Below, piece after piece: positions 19,597 to 29,194 of a DNA stretch of 64,000 nucleotides. The notes below the pieces were generated by a model, which did no database searches, had not been told where the DNA came from, and worked only from the letters and a program-made list of their open reading frames with translations. Numbering within the stretch: the stretch's first letter is position 1; the number at the start of each line of letters is the position of its first letter. A program made the position numbers and the translations under genes. This DNA comes from Bacteroidales bacterium (GTDB lineage Bacteria; Bacteroidota; Bacteroidia; Bacteroidales; UBA932), in assembly GCA_016281015.1 (NCBI GenBank), contig JAEEHS010000007.1:30829-94828 (forward strand), read 5' to 3'.

Positions 19597-20603
19597 TACT
19601 TCGTGCCGTAAGGGGCCAGCGTGGATTTGATCACCTTTCCGATGCGGAATTCAGGCGTCCCGGTATAATAGAGGGCACTGCCGCCACTCAAGGTCACATC
19701 CAGAATGCCGCTGACAGCGACGATAAGATCCGAACTGCCGGCACAGTTCGCTTCGACATCCCTGGACTGGAGGCTCATGGCATCCACATGGGCATTTCGG
19801 GAGGTTTTCACCTGCATTTTCTCGGAAACGGCGCCGCTCAGGTTGAGTTTCGCAGATCCCTCCGCCGAGATGAACGCTTTCTGGGTGGTGCCATCCAGAC
19901 TGAGCTGGGAGGTCGCCGCTGAAGAAAGATTCATGCTGTCCGTAGAAACTTGAGCCGAGACCAAAGCCGCATTGGCTGTATTGATGGCCAGTTCCCGGGC
20001 GGTAGCAGTCAACTTGATGCTGGAATTGCCGTCAGCAATCAGTTCTGCAGAGCCTTCCACATTCAAGTCCAGCACGGCCTGGGCATTCTTATGGAGGATC
20101 AAATAGGCCGTACGGGCATTGACCGTCAGGCTTTTGAGAACGGATTTATCCGAAAGGGTCAAAGTGAACTTGTCCGCATTGAAAACTTCCGTACCCGTAA
20201 CGGTGGCATTGTCAGACAAGGTGATGGCCTCCAGTTCCGGCAACGAGATAACCGCACGGAACACGGGTGCAATCGCGTTTTTGCCTTTATAGAGTTTCTT
20301 CACTTCCTTCGGAACGGACTTGACGTCGTAGGAAAGGTGAAGGGTGCGGGATTTTACATATTTTTCAACATAGGGAGCCAGTTCCTTGTCTACCGTGAGC
20401 CGCATCCCGTAGGTTCCCTTGACCAAGGTCACCTCAAAATTGTCTTCCACATCGATGGAGTTGAATTCCGAAAGCGGAATCTCTTTGTCCTCCAATTGGG
20501 CCGCCAGCGTTTGGGCGCCGGCGGGGAAAACGAAGCCCATACCGAAAGCAATCATTACGATAACTACTTTCAAAGAATTGCTGATCAACTTTTTCATATT
20601 CAA
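19596..20603 (-). CDS. DUF2807 (GIN-domain, putative auto-transporter adhesin head) secreted protein
   Basis: Signal peptide, then repetitive FNSIDVEDNFEVTLVKG...LTLSDKSVLKSL...SGGSALYYTG beta-helix-like pattern. Confidence 0.75.
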   Translation of the reverse strand: MNMKKLISNSLKVVIVMIAFGMGFVFPAGAQTLAAQLEDKEIPLSEFNSIDVEDNFEVTLVKGTYGMRLTVDKELAPYVEKYVKSRTLHLSYDVKSVPKEVKKLYKGKNAIAPVFRAVISLPELEAITLSDNATVTGTEVFNADKFTLTLSDKSVLKSLTVNARTAYLILHKNAQAVLDLNVEGSAELIADGNSSIKLTATARELAINTANAALVSAQVSTDSMNLSSAATSQLSLDGTTQKAFISAEGSAKLNLSGAVSEKMQVKTSRNAHVDAMSLQSRDVEANCAGSSDLIVAVSGILDVTLSGGSALYYTGTPEFRIGKVIKSTLAPYGTK

Positions 20604-20610
20604 TTAATAT

Positions 20611-22533
20611 TTATATGTCCAACTGTTCCGACAGTTCGCCCCATTCCTGGAAGAAGGCATCCCTGTCACGCTGCTGCTCCAAATACTCCCGTGTCAACTC
20701 CAAAATATCGTCATTATTTCCGGGATTTGCAAGTTTTTTCTCAATTTCAGCCATCCTCGCTTCCCGGCGGGAAATCTCTTTTTCGAGATAGTCTACCCGT
20801 GTGCGCAGTTTCCGCTGCTGCTTTGTATCGCTTTTGCGGACGGCATACTCCTCTTGGGCGGCACTTTTCTTCTGCGGGGCTTTTTCAGCCGGGGTATAAC
20901 GCCGCTCCAACTCCTGCAGGTTTTCCAGTTTCCGTTTTTCAAGGAAGTCGGATACGCTCCCCAGGTGCTCCTTGACCCGACCGTCCCGGAATTCATACAA
21001 CTTGTCCACAAGCCCCTCCAGGAAGCCCCGGTCATGAGATACAACAATCAGCGTGCCATCGAATTGACGGAGAGCTTCTTTGAGGATGTCCTTGGAGCGA
21101 ATATCCATGTGGTTGGTCGGTTCATCCAGCGCCAGTACATTGTATGGTTGGAGCATCAGCTTGGCCATGCCGAGCCGGGCCCGCTCCCCGCCGGACAGTA
21201 CCGAGACCTTCTTGTCAATATCCTCTCCTTTGAACAGAAACGCCCCCAGGATATCCCTGAGCCGTGTCCGGATGTCGCCTGTCGCAATCCGGTCCAGGGT
21301 ACCGAACACCGTTTCGTTCTTGTCCAGGATATCTTCCTGGTTCTGGGCGTAATAGCCGATATGGACATTGTGTCCGATGCGGGCCTCGCCGGAAATGGGA
21401 GCCAACTCCCCTGTCATGACGCGCATCAGGGTGGTTTTCCCCTCGCCGTTCCGGCCGATGAGGGCCACTTTCTCCCCGCGCTTGATTTCAATCCCTGCAT
21501 GGGAGAACACGACTTTCCCGGGATAGCCGACCGTCAGGTCCTCTCCTTTGAAGACCACGTCACCGGAGCGTTCCGCAGGAGGAAACCTCAGGCTGATCTT
21601 TGCCCAGTCCGTCTCATCGATTTCAATGCGGTCGAGCCGCTCCAGCGCTTTGATACGGGACTGGACCTGGTTGGATTTGGTCGGTTTATAACGGAAACGG
21701 TTGATGAAATCTTCTGTCTTCTCAATCATCCGCTGCTGGTTCTCATAGGCGGCCGTCTGCTGCGCAATCCGTTCGGCCCTCAGTGCAACATATTGACTGT
21801 AAGGGACTTTATAATCATGGATATGTCCCAGCAGGATTTCTACCGTCCGCGAAGTCACGGTATCCAGGAACTTTCGGTCATGGGAGACCAGAAGAACTGC
21901 ACCGCGATAACTCTTCAGATAATCCTCGAACCACTCAATGGATTCGATGTCCAGATGGTTGGTCGGTTCGTCCAGCAGCAGTACGTCCGGACGGGAAAGG
22001 AGCACCTTGGCCAGTTCGATACGCATGTTCCATCCCTGGCTGAACGTTTCCGTGCGGCGTTCCAGTTCTTCCGTCTTGAATCCAAGCCCGGCCAGTGTCC
22101 GCTCCGCCTGGACCCGGGGCGATTCCCCGCTCTCCAGCGAAAGACGGTCATTGATTTCGTTCAATCGCGCAATCAAACGGGCATAATCATCTGATTCATA
22201 GTCTGTTCTCTCCCCTAGCTGATTCGTAATCCGCTCCAGTTCGGCCTCCATTCCATGCAGGTGATCAAAGACGGTCATCACCTCATCGATGACGCTGCGT
22301 CCCTTGTTGTGCTGCATGATTTGCGGCAGATAGCCGATCTGAAGGCCGGAAGGCATGTCGATATGTCCGCTGGTCGGAGACTGCTCCCCGGTGAGGAGTT
22401 TCATCAAGGTTGATTTACCGGCACCGTTCTTCCCCACCAGGGCGATATGCTCGTTCTCGCTGATGTGGAAGCTGATATTGTCCAGCAGCGTAAAACCGCC
22501 GAAGGCCACCGTTACGTTATTGATCGCTATCAT
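20611..22533 (-). CDS. ABC-F family ATPase
   Basis: Two ABC cassettes (GKNGAGKSTLMKLL, LLDEPTNHLDI; GRNGEGKTTLMRVM, LSGGERARLGMAKLML, ALDEPTNHMDI) plus a coiled-coil C-terminus. Confidence 0.92.
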   Translation of the reverse strand: MIAINNVTVAFGGFTLLDNISFHISENEHIALVGKNGAGKSTLMKLLTGEQSPTSGHIDMPSGLQIGYLPQIMQHNKGRSVIDEVMTVFDHLHGMEAELERITNQLGERTDYESDDYARLIARLNEINDRLSLESGESPRVQAERTLAGLGFKTEELERRTETFSQGWNMRIELAKVLLSRPDVLLLDEPTNHLDIESIEWFEDYLKSYRGAVLLVSHDRKFLDTVTSRTVEILLGHIHDYKVPYSQYVALRAERIAQQTAAYENQQRMIEKTEDFINRFRYKPTKSNQVQSRIKALERLDRIEIDETDWAKISLRFPPAERSGDVVFKGEDLTVGYPGKVVFSHAGIEIKRGEKVALIGRNGEGKTTLMRVMTGELAPISGEARIGHNVHIGYYAQNQEDILDKNETVFGTLDRIATGDIRTRLRDILGAFLFKGEDIDKKVSVLSGGERARLGMAKLMLQPYNVLALDEPTNHMDIRSKDILKEALRQFDGTLIVVSHDRGFLEGLVDKLYEFRDGRVKEHLGSVSDFLEKRKLENLQELERRYTPAEKAPQKKSAAQEEYAVRKSDTKQQRKLRTRVDYLEKEISRREARMAEIEKKLANPGNNDDILELTREYLEQQRDRDAFFQEWGELSEQLDI

Positions 22534-23272
22534 GATGGTCTCGACAGACTAAGATGGAGAATTCGTACAGTCCATAGAGCGGGACAGCCAGGACAAACAT
22601 GGACACAGGATCGCTCGGCGTAATGAAGGCGGCAAGCAGGAGAATCACGACAAAAGCGTGTTTCCGGTACTTGCGAAGGGTGTCCTTGCCGACAAGTCCG
22701 AGGCTCGACAGGACCAGGATCACGGTCGGGAACTCGAAAATCAGCCCGACCAGAAATACCATGGAGGTGAAAAGCGAGATGTATGAGGAAAGGGATATCG
22801 TGTTCTGGACCGTCTCGCTGACCGAATAGTTCATGAAAAACATCAGACAGACCGGCAGGACAAGCAGATATCCGACAGCAACGCCCAGATAGAACAGCCC
22901 TGAGGACAAGCCGAAGGCCGTCCGGACTGCCTTTTTCTCCTGCTCATAAAGGGCCGGCGCAATAAAGCGCCAGATTTCCCAGATCAGATACGGGAAAGCG
23001 AGGACCACCCCGCAGAGCACGGCCATCTTCAGATGGACAAAGAACTGGGCGGTGACTTCGATATTTACCAGTTGCATCCGAAAGTCCAGGTGAAGCCACC
23101 GGTAGAGCGGGAAATCTGCCGTCGTCGGGTAGAGTACCGCCCGAAACAGATGCTCCGGAATGAACAGGAAGCCCACGGAGAGGAGTACCACCGCCAGTAC
23201 CGAACGGAACAGCGTTCCCCTCAGTACTTCCAGATGGTCCCAGAAGGACATTTCGCCTTCTATCGGAGCCAC
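22517..23272 (-). CDS. tatC: Sec-independent translocase TatC
   Basis: MSFWDHLEVLRGTLFRS...PYLIWEIWRFIAPALYEQEKK...FEFPTVIL...PSDPVSM. Confidence 0.92.
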   Translation of the reverse strand: MAPIEGEMSFWDHLEVLRGTLFRSVLAVVLLSVGFLFIPEHLFRAVLYPTTADFPLYRWLHLDFRMQLVNIEVTAQFFVHLKMAVLCGVVLAFPYLIWEIWRFIAPALYEQEKKAVRTAFGLSSGLFYLGVAVGYLLVLPVCLMFFMNYSVSETVQNTISLSSYISLFTSMVFLVGLIFEFPTVILVLSSLGLVGKDTLRKYRKHAFVVILLLAAFITPSDPVSMFVLAVPLYGLYEFSILVCRDHHDSDQ

Positions 23273-23458
23273 TTACTCTTTTTTGTAATTATCGTCCTTG
23301 TCGATTTCCTTCTCGACTTCGTTGATCCCTTCCTTGAAACTCTTGACACCTTTGCCAAGGCCTTTCATGAGTTCGGGGATCTTCTTTCCGCCGAACAGCA
23401 GGAGCACCACCAGTACGATGGCGACAATCTCCCAGGTTCCCAAAAACAATGGATACAT
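23273..23458 (-). CDS. tatA: Twin-arginine translocase TatA/E
   Basis: [36 protein letters not shown]. Confidence 0.9.
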   Translation of the reverse strand: MYPLFLGTWEIVAIVLVVLLLFGGKKIPELMKGLGKGVKSFKEGINEVEKEIDKDDNYKKE

Positions 23459-23463
23459 AGTGA

Positions 23464-23877
23464 TCAGTCGTTATTGTGTTCTTCAAAAATCCGGCATACC
23501 GCCTCGGGACAACGGACCGGCCGGAACGTCTTGCTGTCAATGAAGCCCAGCACCACTTCGCCTTCCGCACAAAGTTCGCCGCGCTGGTTCCGGACCGTCT
23601 GATGGATGACCATCTTGGCAAGCGGAGGGCGCGTCACCTCGGCCGTCGCCGTCAGCACATCTCCCATCCGGGCCGGATGACGGAAGTGACACTCCACCGA
23701 GACGATCGGGACAAAGATTCCCAGCTGTTTTTCACACTCCTGAATCGGGAATCCCAGCTCGACCAGCATCTGGCTCCGGGCATTCTCGAAGTAGCGGATG
23801 TAGTTCGAGTGATGGACCACTCCCATCAGGTCGGTTTCATAGTACCGAACAGGAAAACTTGTCTCAAAAACAGCCAT
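23464..23877 (-). CDS. Acyl-CoA thioesterase, YbgC/4HBT hotdog family
   Basis: [36 protein letters not shown]. Confidence 0.88.
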   Translation of the reverse strand: MAVFETSFPVRYYETDLMGVVHHSNYIRYFENARSQMLVELGFPIQECEKQLGIFVPIVSVECHFRHPARMGDVLTATAEVTRPPLAKMVIHQTVRNQRGELCAEGEVVLGFIDSKTFRPVRCPEAVCRIFEEHNND

Positions 23878-23919
23878 AACAAAAAAGTTATATCATTAAA
23901 CTATTTTGTTTCTCTTGCT

Positions 23920-26577
23920 CTATTTCAGCGCTTTTAGTTGCGACTCAATGATTTCAATGCGAGAGAGGGCATCCGCCTCTTTTTTGCGCTCGTTGTCGAT
24001 GACGGCAGCAGGTGCATTCGCGACAAAACGCTCGTTGGAAAGTTTTTTCCGCACACCTGCGAGGAAGTTTTGCTGGTAGGCAAGGTCTTTTTCGAGTTTC
24101 GCAATTTCCTCGTCGGCATTGACAAGACCTTCCAGGAGGACAAAGCCTTCATAGGTCCTTACCAGCAGGCTGATGCCCTGCCCCTGACCGAACTCGGATA
24201 CCAGCCTTACCGCCGCGTTGGAGAGTTTCTCGACCAGCGGAATGACCCCCTCGGGATAACCGCTCTTCAGCAGCAAGGTCAACGGCTCCTTGGGAGCGAT
24301 ATTCTTCTGGGCACGGACACCCCGCACGGCATTGACTGTCTCAAAGGCAATGGCGAAATCGGTCAGGACCGCTTCATCCGCTTTCTCGACAGAGGGCGCG
24401 GCGGCATACATGATGGTCTCCCCTTCTGCGCGCGGCGAAAGATCCTGCCAGAGTTCTTCCGTAATGAACGGCATGACCGGATGGATCAGTTTCAGCAGCG
24501 CCTCGAAATACGATAGCGTCGCAGCGTGGGTCGCCGCATCGGTCGGAGCGGCTTTCCCATCCACGAAGGCGGGTTTGACAGCCTCCAGATACCAGGAGCA
24601 GAAGTCATCCCAGAACAGGCGGTAGATGGTCATCAGGGCCTCGGAAATGCGGAATTTGCCGTAGCAGTCTTCCACGATGGCGACCGTTTCCTTCAATTTT
24701 TCTCCGAACCAACGGACGGCGGCAGCGCTCACTGGGCTCTGGGGAGCCTTCTCGTCCACAGAGAAGCCCTTGACCAGGCGGTATGCGTTCCAGATTTTGT
24801 TGCAGAAGGCAGCTCCTTGCTGAATCTGAGCCTCATCATAGAAAATGTCGTTTCCGGCCGATGAGCAGAGCAGCATGCCGATACGAACGGCATCCGCTCC
24901 ATACTGTTCGATCAGTTTCAGCGGATCCGGGGAATTCCCCAGGGTCTTGGACATCTTCCGACCAATCTTGTCCCGGACAATACCGGTAAAATAGACATTG
25001 GAGAAAGGTTCACGGCCCATAAACTCCTCGCCGGCCATGATCATGCGGGCCACCCAGAAGAAAATGATATCCGGTCCGGTCACCAGATCGCTGGTCGGAT
25101 AATAATAGGCCAGGTCTTTGTTCGGCTGGTGATCCGGGTGGCCGGGCATATCGGGATCAAAGACCGAAATCGGCCAGAGCCAGGAACTGAACCAGGTATC
25201 TAGCACGTCTTCATCCTGATGAAGGTCCTCTGCCTTGATATCCGGACAGATAGCCTGGGCTGCCTTAAGTGCCGCTTCAGCATTGGGTTCAACGACGACG
25301 CGGCCATCCGGAAGGTACCAGGCCGGGATCCGCTGTCCCCACCAGAGCTGGCGGGAGATACACCAGTCGCGGGCATTCTCCATCCAGTGACGGTAGGTAT
25401 TGACATACTTCTCGGGGATGAAGCGGGTCCGGCCGCTGTCCACGGTCTCCATCGCCATCTGGGCGAGTTCGCTCATCTTCAGGAACCACTGGGCGCTGAG
25501 ACGCGGTTCGATGACGGCATTTGTCCGTTCGGAATAACCGACCGGGGACGTATACTGCTCGACCTTTTCAAGGTTTCCCGCCTCCTCCAGCATCTTGACG
25601 ATCTTCTTGCGGGCGACAAAACGGTCTTCCCCGACAAGAATCTGTGCCTTTTCGTTCAAGCGGCCGTGCTCATCGATGATGTCGAGCACCTCCAGGTTGT
25701 GCCTCAGACCGATTTCATAGTCATGGACATCATGGGCCGGCGTCACTTTCAGGCAACCGGTTCCAAAGTCCATCTCGACATAATCGTCCTCGATGACCGG
25801 AATCTCCCGATTGATCAGCGGGATGAGCACTTTCTTCCCGCGAAGATGGTGGTGGCGCTCATCGGCAGGGTTGACGCAGATGGCCGCATCCGCCATAATG
25901 GTTTCCGGACGGGTCGTGGCGATCACCAGATACGCATCGGTCGGATTCCCTTTCCCGTCGGAGATATAATAACGCAGGTGATAGAAATGGCTCTGGGTAT
26001 CTTTGTGGATGACTTCATCGTCACTGACGGCCGTCAGCGCCTCCGGGTCCCAGTTGACCATCCGGACGCCTTTATAAATCCATCCTTTCTTGTAGAAATA
26101 GACGAAGGTGTTGATAACAGCCTCGGACAGAGCCGGTTCCATGGTAAAACGGGTCCGGTCCCAGTCGCAGGAGCAGCCAAGCTTGCGCAACTGTTTCAGA
26201 ATAATCCCGCCATGTTCCTCCTTCCACTGCCAGGCATGGGTGAGGAACTCCTCGCGGGTCAGGTCTTCCTTCCGGATGCCCTGCTCCTTGAGCCGTGCGA
26301 CGACCTTGGACTCCGTGGCGATGGACGCATGGTCCGTTCCCGGCACCCAGCAGGCATTTTTTCCATGCATGCGGGCATTACGGATCAGGACATCGTTCAG
26401 GGTATTGTTCAGGACATGGCCCATGTGAAGGATGTCGGTCACGTTGGGCGGCGGAATCACGATGGTGTAAGGCTCTTTCTCGTTGGGTTCACTGTGGAAG
26501 AATTTGTGGTCCAGCCAGTAGGCATACCACTTGTCTTCCACTTCGGCGGCATTGTACTTTGCTGCTAATTCCTTCAT
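23920..26577 (-). CDS. valS: Valyl-tRNA synthetase
   Basis: PPPNVTDILHMGHVLNNTLND...KMSKTLGNSPDPLKLIEQYGADAVR; C-terminal coiled coil. Confidence 0.95.
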   Translation of the reverse strand: MKELAAKYNAAEVEDKWYAYWLDHKFFHSEPNEKEPYTIVIPPPNVTDILHMGHVLNNTLNDVLIRNARMHGKNACWVPGTDHASIATESKVVARLKEQGIRKEDLTREEFLTHAWQWKEEHGGIILKQLRKLGCSCDWDRTRFTMEPALSEAVINTFVYFYKKGWIYKGVRMVNWDPEALTAVSDDEVIHKDTQSHFYHLRYYISDGKGNPTDAYLVIATTRPETIMADAAICVNPADERHHHLRGKKVLIPLINREIPVIEDDYVEMDFGTGCLKVTPAHDVHDYEIGLRHNLEVLDIIDEHGRLNEKAQILVGEDRFVARKKIVKMLEEAGNLEKVEQYTSPVGYSERTNAVIEPRLSAQWFLKMSELAQMAMETVDSGRTRFIPEKYVNTYRHWMENARDWCISRQLWWGQRIPAWYLPDGRVVVEPNAEAALKAAQAICPDIKAEDLHQDEDVLDTWFSSWLWPISVFDPDMPGHPDHQPNKDLAYYYPTSDLVTGPDIIFFWVARMIMAGEEFMGREPFSNVYFTGIVRDKIGRKMSKTLGNSPDPLKLIEQYGADAVRIGMLLCSSAGNDIFYDEAQIQQGAAFCNKIWNAYRLVKGFSVDEKAPQSPVSAAAVRWFGEKLKETVAIVEDCYGKFRISEALMTIYRLFWDDFCSWYLEAVKPAFVDGKAAPTDAATHAATLSYFEALLKLIHPVMPFITEELWQDLSPRAEGETIMYAAAPSVEKADEAVLTDFAIAFETVNAVRGVRAQKNIAPKEPLTLLLKSGYPEGVIPLVEKLSNAAVRLVSEFGQGQGISLLVRTYEGFVLLEGLVNADEEIAKLEKDLAYQQNFLAGVRKKLSNERFVANAPAAVIDNERKKEADALSRIEIIESQLKALK

Positions 26578-26670
26578 ATCTTTATCTTTTCTATGTTCCT
26601 TTGTTCAATCTTACAAAAATACGGATTTTTTCGTAATTTTGCAGTACAAAACGGTATAAAAAGAAAGACT

Positions 26671-27018
26671 ATGGATAACAAGCAGCCGCAAGGCCCCCAG
26701 CTCCAACTGGAAATCAATCCCCAGCTGACGAAAGTCTCTTACTCGAACCTCGCCATCATCTCCCATTCCCGGAGCGAGTTTGTCATTGACCTGGCATCCA
26801 ACCTGCCCGGCATGCCCAAGGCCCTGGTGGAGAGCCGGACCATCATGACTCCCGAGCACGCCAAACGCCTGATGAATGCCTTGTTCGACAACGTATCCAA
26901 GTATGAGGCTCAGTTCGGTGTCATCGACCTCAGCGGCGGACAGGGCCCGAAACCGCAGGGCGGAGCCACGTTCGACCTCGGCTCTTTTGGCCCTTTCGGC
27001 GGTGGAAGCAAATCCTGA
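26671..27018 (+). CDS. DUF3467 domain protein
   Basis: PQLQLEINPQLTKVSYSNLAIISHSRSEFVIDLASNLPGMPKALVESRTIMTPEHAKRLMNAL. Confidence 0.85.
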   Translation: MDNKQPQGPQLQLEINPQLTKVSYSNLAIISHSRSEFVIDLASNLPGMPKALVESRTIMTPEHAKRLMNALFDNVSKYEAQFGVIDLSGGQGPKPQGGATFDLGSFGPFGGGSKS

Positions 27019-27019
27019 G

Positions 27020-27544
27020 ATGACGGATATCCTGAAAATCAAGGCTTTTGCCTTCGATGTCGATGGTGTGGCCACGGACGGCGACATCCTCTGTAACCCG
27101 GACGGCGATCTTCTCCGCACCTATGATGCCAAGGACGGTTTCGGCATCCGGATGGCCTGCATGAACGGCTATCCGGTGGCCGTCATTACCGGCGGCCGTT
27201 CGGAAAGTATCCTTAAACGCATGCTCACGAGCGGCGTTCGTCCGGAAAATGTCTATCTCGGTTCCCGGAACAAAATCGAGGATTTCATGGACTTCTGTTC
27301 CCGCGTCCATCTGCAGCCGGATGAGGTCATGTACTTCGGAGACGATATCCCGGATATCGAAGTCATGCAGGCCTGCGGCTGCGGAGTATGCCCCAGCGAT
27401 GCCATGGAGGATGTCCGTGCCATCGCAGATATCGTGTCTCCCCGGCCGGGCGGAAAAGGCTGCCTGAGGCACGCGATGGAACAGGTCATGAAAGCCCAGG
27501 GACGCTGGAATTTCGATTCGCTCCTCTATAAAAAACTCTTCTGA
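27020..27544 (+). CDS. kdsC: 3-deoxy-D-manno-octulosonate 8-phosphate phosphatase (KdsC-type HAD)
   Basis: IKAFAFDVDGVATDGDILCNPDGDLLRTYDAKDGFGIRMACMNGYPVAVITGG...YFGDDIPDIEVMQACG. Confidence 0.88.
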   Translation: MTDILKIKAFAFDVDGVATDGDILCNPDGDLLRTYDAKDGFGIRMACMNGYPVAVITGGRSESILKRMLTSGVRPENVYLGSRNKIEDFMDFCSRVHLQPDEVMYFGDDIPDIEVMQACGCGVCPSDAMEDVRAIADIVSPRPGGKGCLRHAMEQVMKAQGRWNFDSLLYKKLF

Positions 27545-28149
27545 TGGATCTTCACGGAAAGCATGTCATCCTGGGCAGCGGATCTCCGAGACGCCAGGAG
27601 CTTATGAAGCTCCTGGATATTGATTTTGAAGTAGATACAAATAATGACTTCAAGGAGTCCTTTGGGCCGGAAGTTCCCTACGACCAGGTCCCCCGCCTCA
27701 TGTCGGAAGGAAAGTCTCGCGGCTTTCACCGCCCCCTCGAAGCGAATGAAATCCTCATCACCGCCGACACGATGGTCATCCTTCCGCCGGAAGGCGGCCG
27801 CAAGGGCGAGATTCTCGGCAAGCCCCATGACCGGGAAGACGCATGCCGGATGCTACGCGACCTGTCCGGCCGAAAGCACCACGTAACGACGGCTGTCACC
27901 CTGCGGACCGGACGGAAGACGGAGACCTTCATGGACACGACCCAGGTCTGGTTCAAAGCACTCAGCGAAGAGGAAATCTCCTATTACATAGACCATTACA
28001 AGCCCTACGACAAGGCCGGGGCCTACGCCATCCAGGAATGGATCGGCGCCGTCGGCATCTCGCGGATTGACGGTTCTTATTTCAATGTCGTGGGGTTCCC
28101 CGTCCAGCGGGTCTACGAAGAGCTCGTCAGGCTTGCAGCTTCTTTTTGA
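27544..28149 (+). CDS. maf: Maf-like nucleotide pyrophosphatase
   Basis: HVILGSGSPRRQELMKLLDIDFEV...ITADTMVIL...YDKAGAYAIQEWIGAVGISRIDGSYFNVVGFP. Confidence 0.93.
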   Translation: MDLHGKHVILGSGSPRRQELMKLLDIDFEVDTNNDFKESFGPEVPYDQVPRLMSEGKSRGFHRPLEANEILITADTMVILPPEGGRKGEILGKPHDREDACRMLRDLSGRKHHVTTAVTLRTGRKTETFMDTTQVWFKALSEEEISYYIDHYKPYDKAGAYAIQEWIGAVGISRIDGSYFNVVGFPVQRVYEELVRLAASF

Positions 28150-29083
28150 GACAGCGGATCATATCGACGGTCATGGAATCCAGATCGTAGGTCGGTTTCC
28201 AGTCCCATTCCCTTCGCGCACAGCTGTCGTCCATGCTGTCGGGCCAGGAATTGGCAATCGCCTGCCGGACCGGATCCACCTCATAGCGGACTTTCAGGCC
28301 GGGAATATACTCCCGGATCTTGGCGAACAGGGTTTCCGGCTCGAAACTCATGGACGCGATATTGAAGGAGTTGCGGTGAACCAGGCGGGAGGGATCCGCT
28401 TCCAGCAGGTCCACGGCCGCCTGCAGCGCATCCGGCATGTACATCATGTCCATGTACGTCCCCGGTGCGATCGGGCAGACGAACTCCTCCCCTTTCACAG
28501 CCGAATAGTACACCTCGACGGCATAGTCGGTCGTGCCGCCGCCCGGCAGGGTGACATTGGATATCAAGCCGGGAAAACGGACGGAACGGGTATCCACGCC
28601 GTATTTATGGAAATAATAATCGCTCAGAAGTTCCGTGGCGACTTTCGTTACGCCATACATGGAACGCGGACGCTGGATGGTGTCCTGCGGCGTCCCCACA
28701 TGCGGGGTTTCCGGGCCGAACGACCCGATGGACGAAGGGGTAAAAACCGCACAGCCTTTCTCACGGGCCACTTCCAGAATGTTCAGAAGGCCGTTCATCT
28801 GGATATCCCAGGCCAGGAGCGGTTTCTTCTCAGCGACAGCGGAAAGCAACGCAGCCAAGTTGTAAATGGTGTCGATCCGGTACTTGCTAACGATCTCGGC
28901 GAGGGCCTTGGCATCCCGGACATCGGCCACTTCGGCCGGTCCGCTTTCCAGCAGTTCCCCTTTCGGCTCCGCCCCGGGTATATAACCGGCAACAACCGTA
29001 CTGCCGTCGATTTCCCGGCGGATTTTCATGGTCAGTTCCGATCCGATCTGCCCGGTAGAACCGATAACGAGTACATTCTTCAT
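28127..29083 (-). CDS. SDR-type L-threonine 3-dehydrogenase
   Basis: MKNVLVIGSTGQIGSELT...FTPSSIGSFGPETPHVGTPQDTIQRPRSMYGVTKVATELLSDYY; adjacent to kbl. Confidence 0.85.
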   Translation of the reverse strand: MKNVLVIGSTGQIGSELTMKIRREIDGSTVVAGYIPGAEPKGELLESGPAEVADVRDAKALAEIVSKYRIDTIYNLAALLSAVAEKKPLLAWDIQMNGLLNILEVAREKGCAVFTPSSIGSFGPETPHVGTPQDTIQRPRSMYGVTKVATELLSDYYFHKYGVDTRSVRFPGLISNVTLPGGGTTDYAVEVYYSAVKGEEFVCPIAPGTYMDMMYMPDALQAAVDLLEADPSRLVHRNSFNIASMSFEPETLFAKIREYIPGLKVRYEVDPVRQAIANSWPDSMDDSCARREWDWKPTYDLDSMTVDMIRCLKKKLQA

Positions 29084-29194
29084 TCCCGATGTGATTAGCA
29101 AGGCAAATTTAGTGAATTTTCAGAAAAGATATGCATTATCCCGAGAAAATCCATAAATTTGAAAACAGAAACTAACTAACCATCCATAATTATT

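Noticed and set aside
25219-26568. 449-aa plus-strand ORF opposite valS
   Set aside because: valS signature motifs are on the minus strand.
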